Assembly (NCBI GenBank): GCA_003477045.1
Contig: DMTS01000039.1
Location: 1 to 17,635, forward strand
Origin: Candidatus Delongbacteria bacterium
GTDB taxonomy: Bacteria > UBA4055
Reading direction: 5' to 3'
DNA length: 17,635 nucleotides
In this document: one piece after another, positions 14,901 to 17,635 of the stretch
Position numbering within the stretch: position 1 is the first letter of the stretch
Layout of the letters: the number at the start of each line of letters is the position of its first letter
Made by a program: the position numbers and the translations under genes
The notes under the pieces: generated by a model
The model's database searches: none
Seen by the model: the letters and a program-made list of their open reading frames with translations, nothing else
What the model was told of the DNA's origin: nothing

Positions 14901-16289
14901 ACGGCAAACAATTCAGTTTATCTGACATGGTCGCCGCCTCAAAAAAATAAGCTTGAATACGAAATTATATATTATAACATTTGGAGAAACGGAATAAAAA
15001 TCGGTTCTGTCCCGGGTGGAGTATTAAGTTATACAGATACAGAAATAAATACAGGTGGAAAATACAACTATGCGGTCGTTGCCGCATATGATATACCCAA
15101 AGATCTTCTGTGCGAAGGGGCAAACACTTTAACTTCACTTCTTGAATGCAATCTCTGGGTTGACCTTTCATTGTATCCGAGACCTACGCTTGGCGATGTG
15201 ATTGCAGGTACCGGTACAGAATATAACAATGTAACGCTGACATGGACACCGCCGGTATGCAATCTTGAAATAACAGGTTATAAGATATACAGAGATGACG
15301 AGTATATAGGTATGACGGCAGACACAACATATACGGACTGCTTTCTTGAAGCAGGCGACTACAGTTATAATGTGTCGGCAATTTTTATAAATCCTCAAGG
15401 AGAGACCCTATCCAGTGAATCAAAATCGGTAACAGTTGAATCTGATATGCCTTTACCTGTATTAGAAGACTTTGAGGAGGTTTATGATCTGCCTGCAAAC
15501 TGGACAATCGATGAAATGCCGTCAGATCCGTTTATTAACTGGCAAATTGTTTATGAGCATCCGAGAGAGGACTTAAATCTAACTGAATCAGGGTGCTTTG
15601 CTTACACAGGATCTGATTCTGACCACGGAACTCTAGGTTCACAAATATTCAACAAGCTGATATCTCCGGTATATAATTTTTCCGGTATAGCTCAGGTTAC
15701 AGTAAGTTACGATTATTTTATAAGTAAGTATGCAAGCAATGCGATGGAATTTAAATTATATATCAAAAATGTAACAACCGGCAGCATGACTCTGTTACAT
15801 ACGCCTTTAATGGCAGACATGAGCGACTGGGATAGATCACCGGACATATCAGTACCTGAAAACTATATGGACTGCAACTGTCAGTTCATATTTGAAGTAA
15901 TAACTTATTCTACACAATTTATACCCGAGACAGGGTTAAATATTTACAAAGGATCAGTTTCGGTAGATAACTTTGAAATAATTGATACAGGGAGAGCATT
16001 GTTAACACCGGCAAATGTAAATATTTCTAACAATCAGGGCACAATGGAAATAACATGGGACGCTGTAACGGGCGCAACACAATATTACATTTACAGGTCT
16101 TTGCTACCCGATAAGAATTATCAGGAGATAGGAAGTTCGGCAACAACGACATACGACGATGTTTTAACGGCAAGTGACGACTGCGTATATTTTTATAAAG
16201 TCGTTTCGGAAGTGGCACAGAAAACAAACAATGCGAAAAGAGGCGGTATAATAAAACAGACGAATAAAGTGCTGGAGGCAGTAAAATGA
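11982..16289 (+). CDS. Large secreted multidomain protein with metzincin-like protease domain and FnIII repeats
   Basis: A 1435-aa exported protein with signal peptide MKNKIFALIILVVLNSTYT. Residues 20-235 resemble a matrixin-type metalloprotease: FRHELGHICLDHE (H170-E171 and H174 as zinc ligands and catalytic base), a Met-turn candidate LMNDG (M204), and a closing helix YGQQERSGFKAVYA. The third ligand is offset: metzincins have HExxHxxGxxH, whereas here H179 is one position early and E180 stands where the His should be. Residues 236-370 are an Ig-like beta domain. The central 370-780 is beta-rich and unassigned. Residues 786-953 look like a jelly-roll (MAM or cleaved-adhesin type). Fibronectin type III repeats lie at about 955-1040, 1067-1150 and 1340-1425, with a second jelly-roll at about 1156-1340 (LEDFEEVYDLPANW start). 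No C-terminal sorting domain is present. Shine-Dalgarno AGAGGAG. The stop overlaps the next gene by 4 bases (ATGA). Confidence 0.75.
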   Translation: MKNKIFALIILVVLNSTYTYQLKNLWLSPSNSYTLYLDQNTNSAMSDSLVSNPRIDFKFTTCVDSLRVQPVDSLPEIIAGATGTNTPRLCYSKYFLNMNNNPDSLAKDAYGVSVPINYPQDLTGMFDSFMITLNECAFYPWDKNGGGHLEVVNGDTIKVGGVDINTVFRHELGHICLDHEPSTFELDTINGEGKDSYEAIRTLMNDGTVLSYDSFPNYEYGQQERSGFKAVYAQPLLRIKDNPDKVIAIGDSIIFEIEGQVDTRNNLRSDSLFHCYLKYPYNLYPDTAGYHIAQISGYEIQVEIPDLIEWVSTDTYIAKSKFTFKPDSVGTYKFKVYTAMVWNQSGSLDLYEYYPEQVRPYSEVTFTVVPARPNFEYFKYKQTGEKENMYTTVHEIGAVYGTFNEAGAWKDGIVNEIKFYYKYPEETEYTDIPAAVETIVDEYKLYNTELDTGERKDSVRIKVEVTTMVDEQSVKITNEKTFELIDRYLIIDEPKPVGLGFVDFESNGDTNYQSIGRIMAEEGFDINRYLNSFIDHRTYDITGELLDIQTPTDTIPTDIYNWPKFYEESQEVNPVKNIVPKEGGVCCEPVNFSNEAAGKELSVYNESNIFASKIINCKPGKYTEKVRSFDYNWSTAIELTHGEKQDFLIPDWKLKTYGADYRFVPPSEKRDFAGINDNIPLCVWRPAVSGEVIPAKSKLNATVINAYKEGSTTSIYNNATVCEPEISQVVIWPTIDDTAGFYKVEGIETDILTGAEVKHTTEIQICPLYEHWEYGGDFSPNWDSGYDAGFWGIHGVNAINFATSENLRFYYLEAKYDTEVGGSSELTSATVNLGEYDNYNVQFDFQIGYPAHTIDPVTENLLYDKLFADYKVAVSKDGGSNWTIMATAKSSDLSIGPIYGHTFKSYFFNLGKSSEVTAVKVKLILDGIWLSPEGEDPILQTVGFDEIVVKYYKGPVLESPSNVAASVGSMGKNTANNSVYLTWSPPQKNKLEYEIIYYNIWRNGIKIGSVPGGVLSYTDTEINTGGKYNYAVVAAYDIPKDLLCEGANTLTSLLECNLWVDLSLYPRPTLGDVIAGTGTEYNNVTLTWTPPVCNLEITGYKIYRDDEYIGMTADTTYTDCFLEAGDYSYNVSAIFINPQGETLSSESKSVTVESDMPLPVLEDFEEVYDLPANWTIDEMPSDPFINWQIVYEHPREDLNLTESGCFAYTGSDSDHGTLGSQIFNKLISPVYNFSGIAQVTVSYDYFISKYASNAMEFKLYIKNVTTGSMTLLHTPLMADMSDWDRSPDISVPENYMDCNCQFIFEVITYSTQFIPETGLNIYKGSVSVDNFEIIDTGRALLTPANVNISNNQGTMEITWDAVTGATQYYIYRSLLPDKNYQEIGSSATTTYDDVLTASDDCVYFYKVVSEVAQKTNNAKRGGIIKQTNKVLEAVK

Positions 16290-17629
16290 AAAAACTACTT
16301 ACATTTACTTTGATATTGATTACTGTGCTGTACGGTTACAGATCGCTGCCGAGTGAAGCCGTTGGAACGGCTATATACAAAAATATATCAACCGACGGTT
16401 TTGATCTGAATTATATAGCTCTACCGTTCGATGCCGGATATACTCTTTCGTCCCAATTCGATCTTTTAGGCGAACATATCAATTCGATTTATAAATGGAA
16501 TGCGGGTACTCAGTACTGGACAAGTTCTAGCTATTTATCTTTTCTGGGGTTATGGCTTAATGTTTTCAGTATAACAGAGGGAGAAGCATATTGCATAAAT
16601 GTAAAAAATGACCATTTTATGTATATTGCCGGCAAGTATATAAATATACCTTCTTATCAGCTTGTCACTTCTCCGGGAAACGATCTGAACCTTATAATGC
16701 ATCCGATAGAAAAGCATGATCTTACAATGGCGGGTGCCGGTATAGGGTCTGAAATCTGGTACTGTGATGCAGTTACAAAATGGGATGCTGTTACGCAATC
16801 AAATGTAACAACCTCAAGCACAGACGGTTATTTCTGGGTAAACGATTATCCGTCATCCATCTGCCAGCCGCTGTATGTAAATATGACAGATACTGTTACA
16901 TGGCCTTACTATGATAAAAAGCCTAATGCAAAATCAGAAAAGCTAGAGCCAATAACTGAAGTAAATCTTCCAAAAGCAGTTTATTATCGTATAGTAAATT
17001 CTGCCGGAAACGATTTTAATTTTAGCGAAAGTTCAATTTCTTTCGAGGCATGGGTGACTGGAAGAGAGGATGATATACTGACCGAAAGCAGTTACGGTTG
17101 CGGATTGGAACAGATCACGGATTCGATATCTGCGATTTATATCAATCTCGGCAATTTCAGGAATAAGTGGCTTCCTGAAGAGACAGTTAATTTTCTTGTA
17201 ACCGAATCAGAAAACGCAAAGTCACCTTTTAAATTGGAAGGCAGCGGAAGTTATATTGTTGAGAAAAGTTCTGATGCCGCGTTCAGAGGATTTGAGACTT
17301 TGGAAAAAGGCAGCGGAGACCCGATTGTTGTAGGTACTCCGTCCGATCCTGATGCAAATATTCCTTATGAGACTGCTTTGTTCCAAAACTATCCCAATCC
17401 GTTCAATCCGGTTACTGTAATAAAATTCTCTTTAAGAACGGACGGCAAGGTTAAGCTTAATGTTTTCAATTACAAAGGCCAGCTTGTTAAAGAGCTTGTT
17501 AACAGTGACCTTGTCAAAGGATTTCATAAAGTTGATTTCAATTCTTCAGAACTGAGCTCGGGGATATATTTTTATTCGCTTGAAGCAGACAATATGAAGC
17601 AGATTAAAAAGATGGTTCTTGTCAGGTAG
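16286..17629 (+). CDS. Secreted two-repeat protein with T9SS type A sorting domain
   Basis: A 447-aa exported protein. The signal peptide is MKKLLTFTLILITVLYG. Two divergent repeats of about 85-90 residues follow. Repeat A (about 31-120) contains STDGFDLNYIALPF, IYKWNAGTQYW and GEAYCINV. Repeat B (about 122-205) contains SPGNDLNLIMHPI, VTKWDAVTQ and a matching Q-P-L-Y-V-N end. A third region around 230-310 (NSAGNDFNFSESSISFEAWV, TGREDDILTESSYGCG) recalls beta domains common in FCB surface proteins. The C-terminal 84 residues (A364 to R447) are a canonical type IX secretion sorting domain: FQNYPNPFNP, IKFSL, VKLNVFNYKGQLVKEL, GIYFYSL and KKMVLVR. The protein is therefore expected to be secreted through T9SS and attached to the cell surface or released. 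GGAGG precedes ATG 16286, which overlaps the upstream stop by 4 bases, implying translational coupling with the protease-like protein. Confidence 0.85.
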   Translation: MKKLLTFTLILITVLYGYRSLPSEAVGTAIYKNISTDGFDLNYIALPFDAGYTLSSQFDLLGEHINSIYKWNAGTQYWTSSSYLSFLGLWLNVFSITEGEAYCINVKNDHFMYIAGKYINIPSYQLVTSPGNDLNLIMHPIEKHDLTMAGAGIGSEIWYCDAVTKWDAVTQSNVTTSSTDGYFWVNDYPSSICQPLYVNMTDTVTWPYYDKKPNAKSEKLEPITEVNLPKAVYYRIVNSAGNDFNFSESSISFEAWVTGREDDILTESSYGCGLEQITDSISAIYINLGNFRNKWLPEETVNFLVTESENAKSPFKLEGSGSYIVEKSSDAAFRGFETLEKGSGDPIVVGTPSDPDANIPYETALFQNYPNPFNPVTVIKFSLRTDGKVKLNVFNYKGQLVKELVNSDLVKGFHKVDFNSSELSSGIYFYSLEADNMKQIKKMVLVR

Positions 17630-17635
17630 CTTCAG

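Noticed and set aside
1..17635. CRISPR array, tRNA, rRNA, transposase or phage genes
   Set aside because: No regularly spaced repeats, no tRNA cloverleaf or rRNA signature, and no transposase or phage protein motifs seen on either strand.

Overview
The window looks like a chromosomal segment from a Gram-negative bacterium of the FCB superphylum. The last gene ends in a textbook type IX secretion (T9SS) type A sorting domain (FQNYPNPFNP ... KMVLVR). LptD and GmhB indicate an outer membrane with heptose-containing LPS. Base composition is AT-leaning, and Arg is often AGA/AGG and Ile often ATA. Delongbacteria- or Cloacimonadota-like lineages would fit, but the sequence alone does not settle the phylum.

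Left part (1-4293, + strand). A gene-poor edge of about 360 bases holds only a decayed or partial coding trace. It is followed by the replicative helicase dnaB, a YihY/BrkB-family membrane protein, and, overlapping that gene's stop, a lipoprotein with a ComEC-type metallo-beta-lactamase fold. A strong GC hairpin at 4262-4285 lies between this run and the convergent minus-strand gene, a stand-alone RapZ C-terminal domain (4294-4695).

Middle part (4852-10356, + strand). After a divergent promoter region (TTGACA at 4770) comes a tight run of five genes that looks like one operon. They encode a small secreted Lys-rich protein, NH3-dependent NAD synthetase (nadE), heptose-bisphosphate phosphatase (gmhB), an unrecognised protein with a PD-(D/E)XK nuclease signature, and LptD. 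The operon mixes cofactor supply with LPS core synthesis and LPS export.

Right part (10357-17629). A 601-base non-coding stretch contains a consensus -35 box, an unusually well-paired rod-like RNA (about 39 pairs over 130 bases, with competing alternative pairings) and a six-codon open frame behind a perfect Shine-Dalgarno sequence. It leads into three exported proteins with gaps or overlaps of only a few bases. These are an unknown 339-aa protein, a 1435-aa multidomain protein with an odd metzincin-like active site, and a 447-aa two-repeat protein that carries the only T9SS sorting domain of the three. The structured leader plus this secretion cassette is the least explained part of the window and the best candidate for something new.
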